A DNA stretch of 18,439 bases from an uncultured bacterium. Its GTDB lineage: Bacteria > Armatimonadota > Zipacnadia > Zipacnadales > Zipacnadaceae. Positions 1 through 7,000 of the stretch are shown here, in pieces; positions within the stretch are counted from its first letter, which is position 1; every line of letters begins with the position of its first letter. Where the stretch lies: the NCBI GenBank assembly GCA_937928475.1, contig CALFVE010000332.1:1-18439 (forward strand), written 5' to 3'. The position numbers and the translations under genes are program-made. Under the pieces are notes generated by a model. It ran no database searches, was not told the DNA's origin, and was given only the letters and a program-made list of their open reading frames with translations.

Positions 1-174
1 GGCCGCGCAGAGCTTCCGCAGGTAGGGCGACGAAGGCAACACCCCCGGCGAAGGAATTCATGTGGCCGCTCATACTATCCCACCGCCTGCTGCGGAACCT
101 TGTCTACTAGACCGCTGTCCTATCCACCGGAGAGCACAGAGCGCGGCTTTCGAGAAAAGAGAGGACACTACCAG
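1..174. other. Left edge; no supported gene
   Basis: No gene can be assigned with confidence here. The plus frame that leads into the first gene is open to the window edge, but its Arg/Cys/Pro-rich translation looks non-coding. A short minus-strand reading frame begins with an ATG at 73-71 behind a GGTGGGA-like ribosome site and stays open to base 1 (24 codons). It could be the start of a divergent gene, but too little is visible to decide. A plus frame ending at a TAG at 23-25 could equally be the tail of an upstream gene. Confidence 0.3.
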
Positions 175-1005
175 ATGAGCAATCGATTGGGTCTAGCGCT
201 GATTGTCGTGAGCGCGCTGCTGGCAGGGCCGGCTTGCCAGCGCAGCGTGGGGCAGGTGGGGGATAACCAGGAGGAGATCGTCTGTCCGACGGTCACCGTC
301 GCTGCCGATTCCCCTTTGTTGCAGGGCCTGCTTGATGACCTGCAACTGCTGGCGCTCCTCAACCGCCTGCAACTATCTGCAGAGCAGATCAACCGCCTGC
401 TGCCGATGGTCGAGCAGTTGAGGCAGGTGCGGAGCGCCGCCGAAGCCGAGGTCGCCAAGATCCAGGAGGCCCTGGTCAAGGCGCTGACCGAAAAGCGGCA
501 GTTGCTGCTCGAGGACAAGCCGGTTCCCCAGGAACTGGAGGGACGGCTGGCCCGGCTGCGCTTCCAACTCCAGCAGGCGCAGGAGCAGGGGGTCGAGCGC
601 TTGGCGGAAGCGGCCCGAAGCCTGCGTCCACTCTTCACGGCGCCGCAGTTGGAGATCGTCACCGGCCGCTATGAAGCGCGCCTGCAAGCGCGTGAACTCC
701 TGGACTGGCTACGGGGGCTGTCAGACAGCGACTTCACCGAGGAATCGGCTGCCAACGCCGAAGGCCTCGCTGATCCCGACAAGGGCTTTAGCCAGGAGAC
801 GCTGGTCAGGCTGTTTGCCGATGTCCGCAAGATGTCGGCGGCCGACTACGAAAAACAGCAAGGCGAACTGACCCAGAGGCTCGCCCCGCTGTACAGTCCC
901 GGGGAAGAGGACGAAAACCGGCAGATCGCCGGGGCCTTCACGCACCCCCACATGGCCGATCTGCTTCGCGAGAAACTGCGCGTCCTCGGCAATCCCGCGG
1001 GCTAG
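175..1005 (+). CDS. Exported helical protein, Spy/CpxP-like in style
   Basis: Predicted secreted or lipid-anchored protein of 276 residues with unknown specific function. I chose the ATG at 175 because AGAGAGGA (158-165) sits 9 nt upstream and the protein then opens with a classical signal sequence: a basic Asn-Arg, a hydrophobic run to about residue 20, and a Cys at 22. The sequence before that Cys (AGPAC) is a poor lipobox, so cleavage by signal peptidase I is also possible. The mature part is almost all amphipathic helix rich in Leu, Gln, Glu and Arg. The segment LQLSAEQINRLLPMVEQL (about residues 65-85) resembles the LTxxQ repeats of Spy/CpxP envelope chaperones, but I would not assign that family without a profile search. 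The next gene starts 11 nt downstream, so the two are probably cotranscribed. Confidence 0.72.
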   Translation: MSNRLGLALIVVSALLAGPACQRSVGQVGDNQEEIVCPTVTVAADSPLLQGLLDDLQLLALLNRLQLSAEQINRLLPMVEQLRQVRSAAEAEVAKIQEALVKALTEKRQLLLEDKPVPQELEGRLARLRFQLQQAQEQGVERLAEAARSLRPLFTAPQLEIVTGRYEARLQARELLDWLRGLSDSDFTEESAANAEGLADPDKGFSQETLVRLFADVRKMSAADYEKQQGELTQRLAPLYSPGEEDENRQIAGAFTHPHMADLLREKLRVLGNPAG

Positions 1006-1016
1006 GGAAGTCCCTG

Positions 1017-1829
1017 ATGAAACTGGCCTTCACGACGCTGGGGTGTCCCGACTGGGACCTGCCGACCATCGTCCGGCGGGCGCGGGAGTACGGCTACGAC
1101 GGGGTGGACTTCCGCGGCTACGGGCAGACCATCCCCGTCTACACGCTGCCGGAGTTCACCACCCGCTGCGAGGATACGGTGACGCTGTTCCGGGAGAGCG
1201 GCTTGGAGGTCCCCTGCTTTTCGACTTCGGCGCTGGTGGCCGCAAACCCGGGCGCAGCCCTAGCGGAGATCGCCGCCTACGCGCCGCTTTGCCAGCGCTT
1301 CGGAGCCAAGTTCCTGCGGGTGTTCGGGGGCGGCGAATTCGCCGAAACCGAGCGTGCGCAGTACCTAGAGAGAGCCGTGAGTACCTTGCGCCAAGCTCTG
1401 CCCATCGCCGAAGCCTGGGATGTGACCCTACTTTTTGAGACGCACGATGCCTGGATGGACTCTCGGCACACGCGGCGCATCATGGAGAGCGTGGACTCCC
1501 CGCGCGTGGGCGTCTTGTGGGACGTGCACCATCCCTACCGCTACGCAGGGGAGAGCCCCGCGGAGACCTGGCAGCGACTTGGCCCGTGGATCAGGAACAC
1601 CCACTGGAAGGATTCTTGCCTCCGTCCGGGCACGGAACGCGGCTACGAGTTGTGTTTGCTCGGTGAAGGAGATCTGCCGCTGGCCGAGATCATGCACACG
1701 CTACAGGCCGGCGGGTACGACGGCTATCTCACCCTGGAATGGGAGAAACGCTGGGTGCCGGAGTTGGCCGAGCCGGAGGTGGCCTTCCCGCACTTCGTGG
1801 CTTACATGCAGCAGCTGCTGGGAACCTGA
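1017..1829 (+). CDS. Sugar phosphate isomerase/epimerase, xylose isomerase-like TIM barrel
   Basis: Member of the AP-endonuclease-2/xylose-isomerase-like TIM-barrel superfamily (270 residues, normal length for single-domain members). Family enzymes isomerise or epimerise sugars or inositol derivatives with a divalent metal. The opening MKLAFTTLGCPDWDL and the DGVDFRG strand are typical. Candidate metal ligands appear in the expected order and at strand ends: Glu141 (LFETHD), Asp169 (LWDVHHP), His196 (NTHWKD) and Glu241 (LTLEWE). No signal peptide is present, so it is cytoplasmic. The ATG follows GGGAAG closely. It lies 11 nt after the helical exported protein and 41 nt before a glycosyltransferase, which suggests one transcript. 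The substrate cannot be told from sequence; an inosose or keto-sugar is a guess from family habits only. Confidence 0.85.
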   Translation: MKLAFTTLGCPDWDLPTIVRRAREYGYDGVDFRGYGQTIPVYTLPEFTTRCEDTVTLFRESGLEVPCFSTSALVAANPGAALAEIAAYAPLCQRFGAKFLRVFGGGEFAETERAQYLERAVSTLRQALPIAEAWDVTLLFETHDAWMDSRHTRRIMESVDSPRVGVLWDVHHPYRYAGESPAETWQRLGPWIRNTHWKDSCLRPGTERGYELCLLGEGDLPLAEIMHTLQAGGYDGYLTLEWEKRWVPELAEPEVAFPHFVAYMQQLLGT

Positions 1830-1870
1830 AAGTGGCTCCCCTGCGAGCGCGAGGCGTCGGATAGAGGGCA

Positions 1871-3040
1871 ATGCGCATCGGCATCTTCACCAACACATAC
1901 CGCCCCTCGCTCAACGGGGTCGCCAAGTGCGTTGAGTACTACGAACGCGGTCTGATCGAGCGCGGCCACGAAGTGGTCATCTTCGCCCCGGCCCCGGACG
2001 GCTACGATACCGGCAACGACCCCGACTATGTCTATCGCTTCCCCGCTCTGCCCACCCCGCTTGATATGGACTACTCGATCGCCGCGCCCTTCTCGCGGCC
2101 GGTGGTCAAGGCCCTGCGGCGTCTGGACTTCGACATTATCCACACCCAACATCCCATCTGGGTGGGCGCCTGGGGAGCATGGTATGCCCGCTGGGTGGGG
2201 GTACCCCTGGTCACCACCGTGCATACCGAGTATCGCCTCTTTGCTTACCTCCTGCCCCTGCCCGAGCCGCTGGTCGAGGCTTATCTGCGCATGCGGGTGA
2301 GCGCCTACTGCAACAAGTGCGAGGTTGTCACCACGCCGGTTCCTTCCATGCGTGAGCGGTTGCGGGAGGGAGGAGTGCGCCGGCCTATCGAGATTCTCCC
2401 CAATCCCACCGATATCGAGCGATTCGCCCGGGCCGACGGGCGAGAGGTGCGCCGGGAGTACGGCTTGCCCGAGGAGGCGGTGGTCATCGGCTTCGTGGGA
2501 CGATTGTGGCCGGAGAAGAACCTTGCTTTCCTCTTCGAAGCGGTGCGTGGGGTACTGGAGGCTGCGCCGCAAGCGTGGTTCTTGGTAGTGGGAGAGGGGC
2601 CGGAGCGAGAGAACCTGGAGCAGCAAGCGGCCAGGGCCGGGCTGCGGCAACGCGTGGTCTTTACCGGCGCGGTACAGCACCACCGGATGCCGGAGCACCA
2701 GGCGGCGCTGGACCTGCTGGTTACGGCCAGCCTCAGCGAGACGCAACCTCTGGCCTACACGGAGGCGATGGCGGCCGGCAAGCCGGTGGTGGCAGTGCAG
2801 GCGCCAGGCGCCCAGGATATGATTGAGTCAGGCAAGAACGGACTGCTCTCGCCCCCGGAGGCCGGCCCACAGGCCCTCGGCGAGCAGATCGCGTGCCTGG
2901 TGCACGATCCTGAGAAGCGACGCGAGATGGGCGAGTACGCCCGTCGGTGGGTGTGGCAGTTCGACGTAGCGAAGGTAGCCGAGAGGCTGGAGAGAATCTA
3001 CCGACAAGCCCAGCAGAACGCAGAAGAGGCCCCCATCTGA
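1871..3040 (+). CDS. GT4 glycosyltransferase, probable diacylglycerol glucosyltransferase type
   Basis: Retaining GT-B glycosyltransferase of family GT4, 389 residues. The N-terminal acceptor domain starts MRIGIFTNTYRPSLNGVA, with the family GVA glycine loop at 16-18. HTQHP (91-95) and TVHTEY (116-121) follow. The C-terminal nucleotide-sugar domain has GRLWPEKN (210-217) and the EX7E motif at Glu290-Glu298. The stretch around 145-170 (CNKCEVVTTPVPSMRERL) resembles bacterial 1,2-diacylglycerol 3-glucosyltransferases, so transfer of a hexose to membrane diacylglycerol is the best guess; phosphatidylinositol mannosyltransferase-like activity is an alternative. It should act at the cytoplasmic membrane face as a peripheral protein. 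The nearest SD-like run (GAGGG, 1864-1868) is only 2 nt from the ATG, but the family-typical N-terminus fixes this start. It ends the first gene cluster. Confidence 0.88.
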   Translation: MRIGIFTNTYRPSLNGVAKCVEYYERGLIERGHEVVIFAPAPDGYDTGNDPDYVYRFPALPTPLDMDYSIAAPFSRPVVKALRRLDFDIIHTQHPIWVGAWGAWYARWVGVPLVTTVHTEYRLFAYLLPLPEPLVEAYLRMRVSAYCNKCEVVTTPVPSMRERLREGGVRRPIEILPNPTDIERFARADGREVRREYGLPEEAVVIGFVGRLWPEKNLAFLFEAVRGVLEAAPQAWFLVVGEGPERENLEQQAARAGLRQRVVFTGAVQHHRMPEHQAALDLLVTASLSETQPLAYTEAMAAGKPVVAVQAPGAQDMIESGKNGLLSPPEAGPQALGEQIACLVHDPEKRREMGEYARRWVWQFDVAKVAERLERIYRQAQQNAEEAPI

Positions 3041-3165
3041 CGGCAGGACAGCCGCAGCGCACCTGCAGGGCTTCGCCCAGCCCGGCGAGGTAAAGCCGAC
3101 CCACTGGTCACGCCCCGCAGCGCAGTCCGGCCAGCCCGTCCTGACTTGCCCCCCGGTTCTCATAA

Positions 3166-3201
3166 GCAACTACCAGGGCGACGGAAACGTCAAGTTATAA
3201 T
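3166..3201 (+). promoter_or_regulatory. Candidate promoter of the M48 protease gene
   Basis: A perfect TATAAT lies at 3196-3201, 38 nt before the chosen ATG. No good sigma-70 -35 box sits 16-18 nt upstream. GCAAC (3166-3170) and CGTCAA (3188-3193) are 17 nt apart and faintly resemble an extracytoplasmic-function sigma promoter, which would suit an envelope protease, but this is weak. The rest of the 3041-3227 gap shows only a tiny GGGC-TTC-GCCC hairpin. Confidence 0.4.
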
Positions 3202-3239
3202 GGACGGTACGTAGCCCAAAGCGAACGGTGGTGGTGATA

Positions 3240-5252
3240 ATGCTGACCAGTGCAGGCACCATTAAGCGAGGGCCGGTAGTTCGGCTCGTCGCGCTGTTGG
3301 TTCTGGCAACCCTCGCCCTGCTCGTGGCCGGCTGCGATGAAGATCAGATCGAGAGGCAGTTGGGGCAAGCCACGGCGGCTTCGGTGGAGCAGACCTACAA
3401 GGTCAATGATAGTCCGCTGCTCGCCGACTGGAGCGCGGAAGTGGGGCGCACCCTGACCGCCTTCAGCACCCGCCAGCAGATCCCCTATTCGTTCAAGGTG
3501 ATTGACACCGACATGGTCAACGCCTTCGCCGCTCCGTGGGGGTACGTGTACGTGACCCAGGGCCTGCTCGATTTCGCGGACACCGAGGACGAGGTTGTGG
3601 CGGTGATGGGTCATGAGATCAGCCACGTGGTGCACCGCGACGGCATCAAGTCGCTCAAGCGCAGCCTCCTCTACGCGCTGGCTGCTGCCCTGATCGGGGG
3701 TAAGAGCGAGACCCTGGGAGACATCTCCTCGCTGGGACTTGGTCTGCTCAGCCTGCACTACAGCCGGGAGAACGAGTACTCAGCGGACGAGACCGGCACG
3801 CTCATGGCATACTCAGCCGGCTACAATCCGCAGGGGATGCTGGATTTCTTCGACAAATTGCATCGCGAGTTGGAAAAAGGCAGACCCTCGAGTATTCTCG
3901 ACGCCTTGCTCTCCACTCATCCCTACACGCCGAACCGCAAACTGCGCCAGCAGGAGCACGAGTGGGTGATGCTGACCACGGCCGGGCCGGCGATGCGGGT
4001 CGCCCAGGGATACCTGCGGCGGGGGGCCTACGGGCACGCCGTGAGCCTGTTGCAAGCGGCGAGTACTCGGGCGCCCGACGACGTGCAAGTCTCGCTGATG
4101 CTGGCTGACGCCCTGGCCGGCCGCGGCTCGATCACCGAGGCCCGACAGGCATACCAGGTGGCGATGGCAGGCTCCTCGGGCGCCTATCCCCGTCTGGCAC
4201 TGGCCTCGCTGGACACGCTACCCGCCGTGGTCTCCTCCCCACCCGACGCTGGGGAGCGGGAACGCGCCCTGGCTCTGGCTGCCTCCGCCCAGGAGTCGCT
4301 GACGGTCCTAGCCCAGGCAGTCTCGGTTGGGCACAGCCGGCAGCGGGCGCTCACTCAGCAACTGGCCCGCGCGCGCGAGGACAGCAGCGCCGCCCTGGAC
4401 GCTCTGCACCGGCTGGCCAACCTGGAGGTAGACCTGCCCTCAGCGTCCCAGCGCACCGTGGTTCACGCCAACGCGGCGATCAATACGGCCGCCGAGGTCA
4501 TCTATGCGCTAGACCACTATCAGAAGCTAGCGGAGCAGACGGCGACCTGGAATGCGCAGATCGGGCAGATGGCGAGGGCCTACCTGCAGGCACTAACGCA
4601 GGGTCAGGGCCGATCCGGGACCCTCCCGTTGGTGGAGAATGCTCTGGGGCATCTGACCAAGGCCAATGAACTGCTGGCCGCCGGCGCGGACCTGGCACAG
4701 GAGGCCGTCGCTCCCGCTCGCAGAGCCCAGGAATCAGCGCGTGCCACCAGCCAATATGTCGAATACATCATGACCAAGCGCAAGACCAGGACTTCGGACC
4801 TGTTTGCGGCCCAGGAACTCACTCGAGAGACCAAGCAGCGAGCGCTGGCGGCGATGAAGCCAGCCCAAGAGGCGGAGCGCCAAGCGCGCAAGGCTAGCGT
4901 CCGCGGGACCCTGGCGGCGCTCCAACTGGCCCAGGCCCAGGCGCCTGCCGAGAGGCTGCCCGGCCTGGATCGCCTCGTCGCTCACTATCTGCGCACCACT
5001 CCGGGCCAGGTGTCGCTGCTCCGCGACCGGGGATTGGGGTACGGGGATATTGTGGTGATCCTGGCGGTCGCCAAGAACACCGGAACCGCGCCGTCGGTAG
5101 TCGCCAAACAGGTGGCCGAAGGGCCCAGCGCCTGGGACCGAGTGCAAATGACTCATCACGCGGTGGACGGCCTGAAGGTCATGACTAAGTGGCTCAGCCG
5201 GGCCATGTTTGAGGAACTGGGGCTCAAGGTAGGCAAAGACCTGCCGGCTTGA
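3240..5252 (+). CDS. Lipoprotein M48 metalloprotease with long helical C-terminal region
   Basis: Zinc endopeptidase of family M48, probably involved in envelope protein quality control like BepA/YfgC or LoiP. From the ATG at 3240 (670 residues) a signal sequence ends in a good lipobox, LVAG|C, with Cys32 as the lipidated residue. The catalytic motif is GHEISH (His125, Glu126, His129), and the third zinc ligand is Glu179 in NEYSADE, with Asp183. A TPR-like stretch follows around 235-310 (RRGAYGHAVSLLQAA, then ADALAGRGSITEARQAY). After that come about 270 residues of Ala/Gln/Arg-rich helix, probably coiled coil, and a compact final domain of roughly 70 residues containing GLGYGDIVVILAVAKNTG. 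That length is well beyond typical BepA. A GTG at 3228 could also start the protein; GGTGG repeats just before 3240 favour the ATG. Confidence 0.88.
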   Translation: MLTSAGTIKRGPVVRLVALLVLATLALLVAGCDEDQIERQLGQATAASVEQTYKVNDSPLLADWSAEVGRTLTAFSTRQQIPYSFKVIDTDMVNAFAAPWGYVYVTQGLLDFADTEDEVVAVMGHEISHVVHRDGIKSLKRSLLYALAAALIGGKSETLGDISSLGLGLLSLHYSRENEYSADETGTLMAYSAGYNPQGMLDFFDKLHRELEKGRPSSILDALLSTHPYTPNRKLRQQEHEWVMLTTAGPAMRVAQGYLRRGAYGHAVSLLQAASTRAPDDVQVSLMLADALAGRGSITEARQAYQVAMAGSSGAYPRLALASLDTLPAVVSSPPDAGERERALALAASAQESLTVLAQAVSVGHSRQRALTQQLARAREDSSAALDALHRLANLEVDLPSASQRTVVHANAAINTAAEVIYALDHYQKLAEQTATWNAQIGQMARAYLQALTQGQGRSGTLPLVENALGHLTKANELLAAGADLAQEAVAPARRAQESARATSQYVEYIMTKRKTRTSDLFAAQELTRETKQRALAAMKPAQEAERQARKASVRGTLAALQLAQAQAPAERLPGLDRLVAHYLRTTPGQVSLLRDRGLGYGDIVVILAVAKNTGTAPSVVAKQVAEGPSAWDRVQMTHHAVDGLKVMTKWLSRAMFEELGLKVGKDLPA

Positions 5253-5277
5253 GACTGCCGGGCCCGGTCCGCTCAAG
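5248..5277 (+). terminator. Hairpin overlapping the M48 stop codon
   Basis: CTTGAG (5248-5253, containing the TGA stop) pairs with CTCAAG (5272-5277), and the interior holds the palindrome CCGGGCCCGG (5258-5267). There is no T-run, so it is a hairpin-only or Rho-assisted end at best. It lies between converging genes: the small minus-strand gene ends at 5404. Confidence 0.35.
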
Positions 5278-5403
5278 AAATACGGCGCCGGGCGCGGCGG
5301 TGCACGCCTCGCTTCCTCGGGACAACGGCCGTGCGGGCTAGCGGGCACAGTGGGGCGCCCACGCGTCTCTGCTTGCCTGGAATCCGCTCGCTACCGATCC
5401 GGC

Positions 5404-5673
5404 TCAGCCTTGGAGATGGCTTTCGGCATGCGCGCGGACCTGGGCCGCCGCCCTCCGCGGCACTTCGCCGTTCGCAGGGAAAGCAGCCGTGAGTTCCTGC
5501 TCCAGGTGGAACACGACCTCGCTTGCCGTTCCCTCCACTTGCTTAGGCTCCCCGCCCGCCGGCTGATAGCGCAGGGCGTAGGTTCCTTCCTGAGGATAAT
5601 AAACAATGCGGAGAAAGCGCCACCCGTCCCTGTACGGCTCGTGGGCGAAGATGATCTTGCCGGGATGAGGCAT
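5404..5673 (-). CDS. Small uncharacterised protein, 89 residues
   Basis: I do not recognise a family. The start is well supported: on the minus strand AGGAG (plus 5683-5687) sits 9 nt before the ATG at 5673, and a good promoter lies about 90 nt upstream. The protein starts MPHPGKIIFAHEPYRDGWRF and reads like a folded beta-rich domain for its first 50 residues (RIVYYPQEGTYALRYQP), with many Tyr, Phe and Trp. An amphipathic helix follows (ASEVVFHLEQELTAAF), then a more basic Ala-rich tail. It has no signal peptide or membrane segment. It stands alone, convergent with the M48 gene and divergent from the ABC operon. Two longer overlapping frames here (minus 5391-5882 and plus 5350-5877) have Arg/Ser/Ala-heavy translations and no ribosome site. 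Confidence 0.65.
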   Translation of the reverse strand: MPHPGKIIFAHEPYRDGWRFLRIVYYPQEGTYALRYQPAGGEPKQVEGTASEVVFHLEQELTAAFPANGEVPRRAAAQVRAHAESHLQG

Positions 5674-5766
5674 TTGCGGGAACTCCTGGGGCTAGATGAA
5701 GGCTGCCGGACGGCTGCGCGCACTTCGCAGCGGCCCCGCGACTCCTGCTTTAGGTTATCATACGAT

Positions 5767-5795
5767 AGTATAGCAATGCTCTGGCCGGCGGGCAA
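5767..5795 (-). promoter_or_regulatory. Sigma-70-type extended -10 promoter of the small minus-strand gene
   Basis: Read on the minus strand: TTGCCC (plus 5790-5795), a 17-nt spacer, then TATACT (plus 5767-5772) preceded by TGC, giving an extended -10 (TGCTATACT). Transcription would start near 5760, leaving a leader of about 87 nt before the ATG at 5673. The TA-rich stretch 5755-5775 stands out from its GC-rich surroundings. Confidence 0.6.
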
Positions 5796-5943
5796 GTCTC
5801 CTCTGGCAGTGTCCGCACTGCGCAGCGGGAAGAGGGAGCCGGCGGCGCCGGCGAGCTGGGCCGCCAGCGTTGTGTAGGGCAACCACGCCCTGAACTCGCC
5901 GACCAGGCCTGCTTCGGCCCGGCGCGTTTCCGGCCGCGTCGCG

Positions 5944-5992
5944 GGAACTTCCGGCCTTGGGGTTGACGTTATAACGGAGGATTGCGTAGAAT
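5944..5992 (+). promoter_or_regulatory. Overlapping candidate promoters of the first ABC exporter operon
   Basis: Two overlapping readings. Sigma-70 type: TTGACG (5963-5968), 18-nt spacer, TAGAAT (5987-5992), start near 5999. Extracytoplasmic-function type: GGAACTT (5944-5950), 16-nt spacer, CGTTATAA (5967-5974). The second resembles the block before the other ABC operon at 17426-17456. The stretch between the divergent promoters (5796-5943) shows nothing else I can support. Confidence 0.55.
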
Positions 5993-6023
5993 CGCCGGCT
6001 GGTTTGGTTGATTCGGCTGTTGT

Positions 6024-6047
6024 CTGCCTCGGCCCGAGCCGAGGCAG
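6024..6047 (+). promoter_or_regulatory. Leader hairpin just upstream of the ABC ATPase ribosome site
   Basis: CTGCCTCGG (6024-6032) and CCGAGGCAG (6039-6047) form a perfect 9-bp stem with the 6-nt loop CCCGAG. It ends 6 nt before the Shine-Dalgarno GGAGGTGA (6054-6061). There is no T-run, so it is unlikely to be a terminator; a role in mRNA stability or translation initiation is an inference. Confidence 0.55.
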
Positions 6048-6067
6048 TCCAGCGGAGGTGAAAGGCC

Positions 6068-7000
6068 ATAGCCATCGCCATTCGTACCCAGAATCTGGCT
6101 CGGGTCTACGGCAAAGACTCAGAGGGACGTCCGGTAGGACTGGTGGACCTGAGCATTGAGGTGGAGGAGGGGACCATCTTTGGCCTGGTGGGACCCAACG
6201 GGTCAGGAAAGACCACTACTCTGAAACTGCTTCTGGGGTTGATCTATCCCACCGCAGGCTCGGGCACCGTTTTCGACCTGCCCCTGGGCAGCCCGGAGTA
6301 CAAGCGACGCATCGGCTTCCTCCCCGAAGGGCCGTATTTCTACGACCACCTCAACGCCGTGGAACTGCTCGCCTTCTACGGCGGGCTTTTCGGCATGTCA
6401 GGCGCCGCCTTGCAGGACCGCATCGAGGAACTGCTGCACATGGTCGGGATGTGGGACCGGCGAGAGATTCGCGTGCGCAACTACTCCCGGGGGATGCTGC
6501 AGCGCATCGGCCTGGCCCAGGCGCTCATCAACGACCCCGATCTGGTCTTCCTCGACGAACCGACTGCCGGCCTGGACCCTCCGGCGCAGATGGAGATGCG
6601 CCGCTTGATGGTGGACCTGCGTCGCCAGGGCAAGACCGTCTTCCTTTGCTCCCACCTACTCAAGGACATGGAGCCTATCTGCGATTCGGTGGCGATCCTG
6701 GCCCGCGGGGTGGTGCGACGCCAGGGCCGGATCCGCGATCTGCTCGGCGCGGAAAGCGGGCGCTTCCGTCTCCGAGTGGCTGGCGGCAACGGCTTCTCTT
6801 TGGACAGCCTCCGGGACCGATCGTTGGACCTCAAAATCGAAGGCGAGGAGATTACCATGCTCTTCGCTAACCAACAGCAGGCGCTGGCGGCGGCCCAGGA
6901 GATCGCTGATAACGGCGGCACCATCCTGGAGTTGGGAGCCCAGACCCGTTCCCTGGAAGATGTCTTCATCGAAGCCGTCGCGGCAGGAGGGGATGAGTAA
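6068..7000 (+). CDS. ABC exporter ATP-binding subunit, probable ATA start
   Basis: ATPase of an ABC-2-type exporter (CcmA/NatA-like), working with the permease next to it. Counting from 6068 (310 residues): A-loop Tyr14 (LARVYG), Walker A GPNGSGKT (42-49), signature YSRGM (139-143), Walker B LVFLDEP (159-165) and H-loop His196 (CSHLL). About 90 residues follow as an accessory C-terminal region. The first conventional start in frame is a GTG at 6143, which would remove strand 1 and the A-loop tyrosine. An in-frame stop at 6059-6061 limits upstream extension. A full Shine-Dalgarno GGAGGTGA (6054-6061) sits 6 nt before an ATA at 6068, giving a family-typical N-terminus (AIAIRTQNLARVYG). I therefore place the start at ATA; ATC 6074 and ATT 6080 are less well spaced alternatives. 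The TAA is immediately followed by the permease ATG. Confidence 0.85.
   Translation: MAIAIRTQNLARVYGKDSEGRPVGLVDLSIEVEEGTIFGLVGPNGSGKTTTLKLLLGLIYPTAGSGTVFDLPLGSPEYKRRIGFLPEGPYFYDHLNAVELLAFYGGLFGMSGAALQDRIEELLHMVGMWDRREIRVRNYSRGMLQRIGLAQALINDPDLVFLDEPTAGLDPPAQMEMRRLMVDLRRQGKTVFLCSHLLKDMEPICDSVAILARGVVRRQGRIRDLLGAESGRFRLRVAGGNGFSLDSLRDRSLDLKIEGEEITMLFANQQQALAAAQEIADNGGTILELGAQTRSLEDVFIEAVAAGGDE

Noticed and set aside
1802..2746. Minus-strand open frame of 314 codons opposite the GT4 gene
   Set aside because: The translation is His/Gly/Arg/Gln-rich with no family features; the plus-strand GT4 motifs are complete.
5350..5877. Plus-strand open frame of 175 codons over the small minus-strand gene
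   Set aside because: Arg/Ser/Leu-heavy translation without a good ribosome site; the minus-strand gene explains the DNA better.
5758..6081. Minus-strand open frame of 107 codons in the divergent promoter region
   Set aside because: It runs through both promoters and the leader hairpin, and its Arg/Ala-rich translation looks non-coding.
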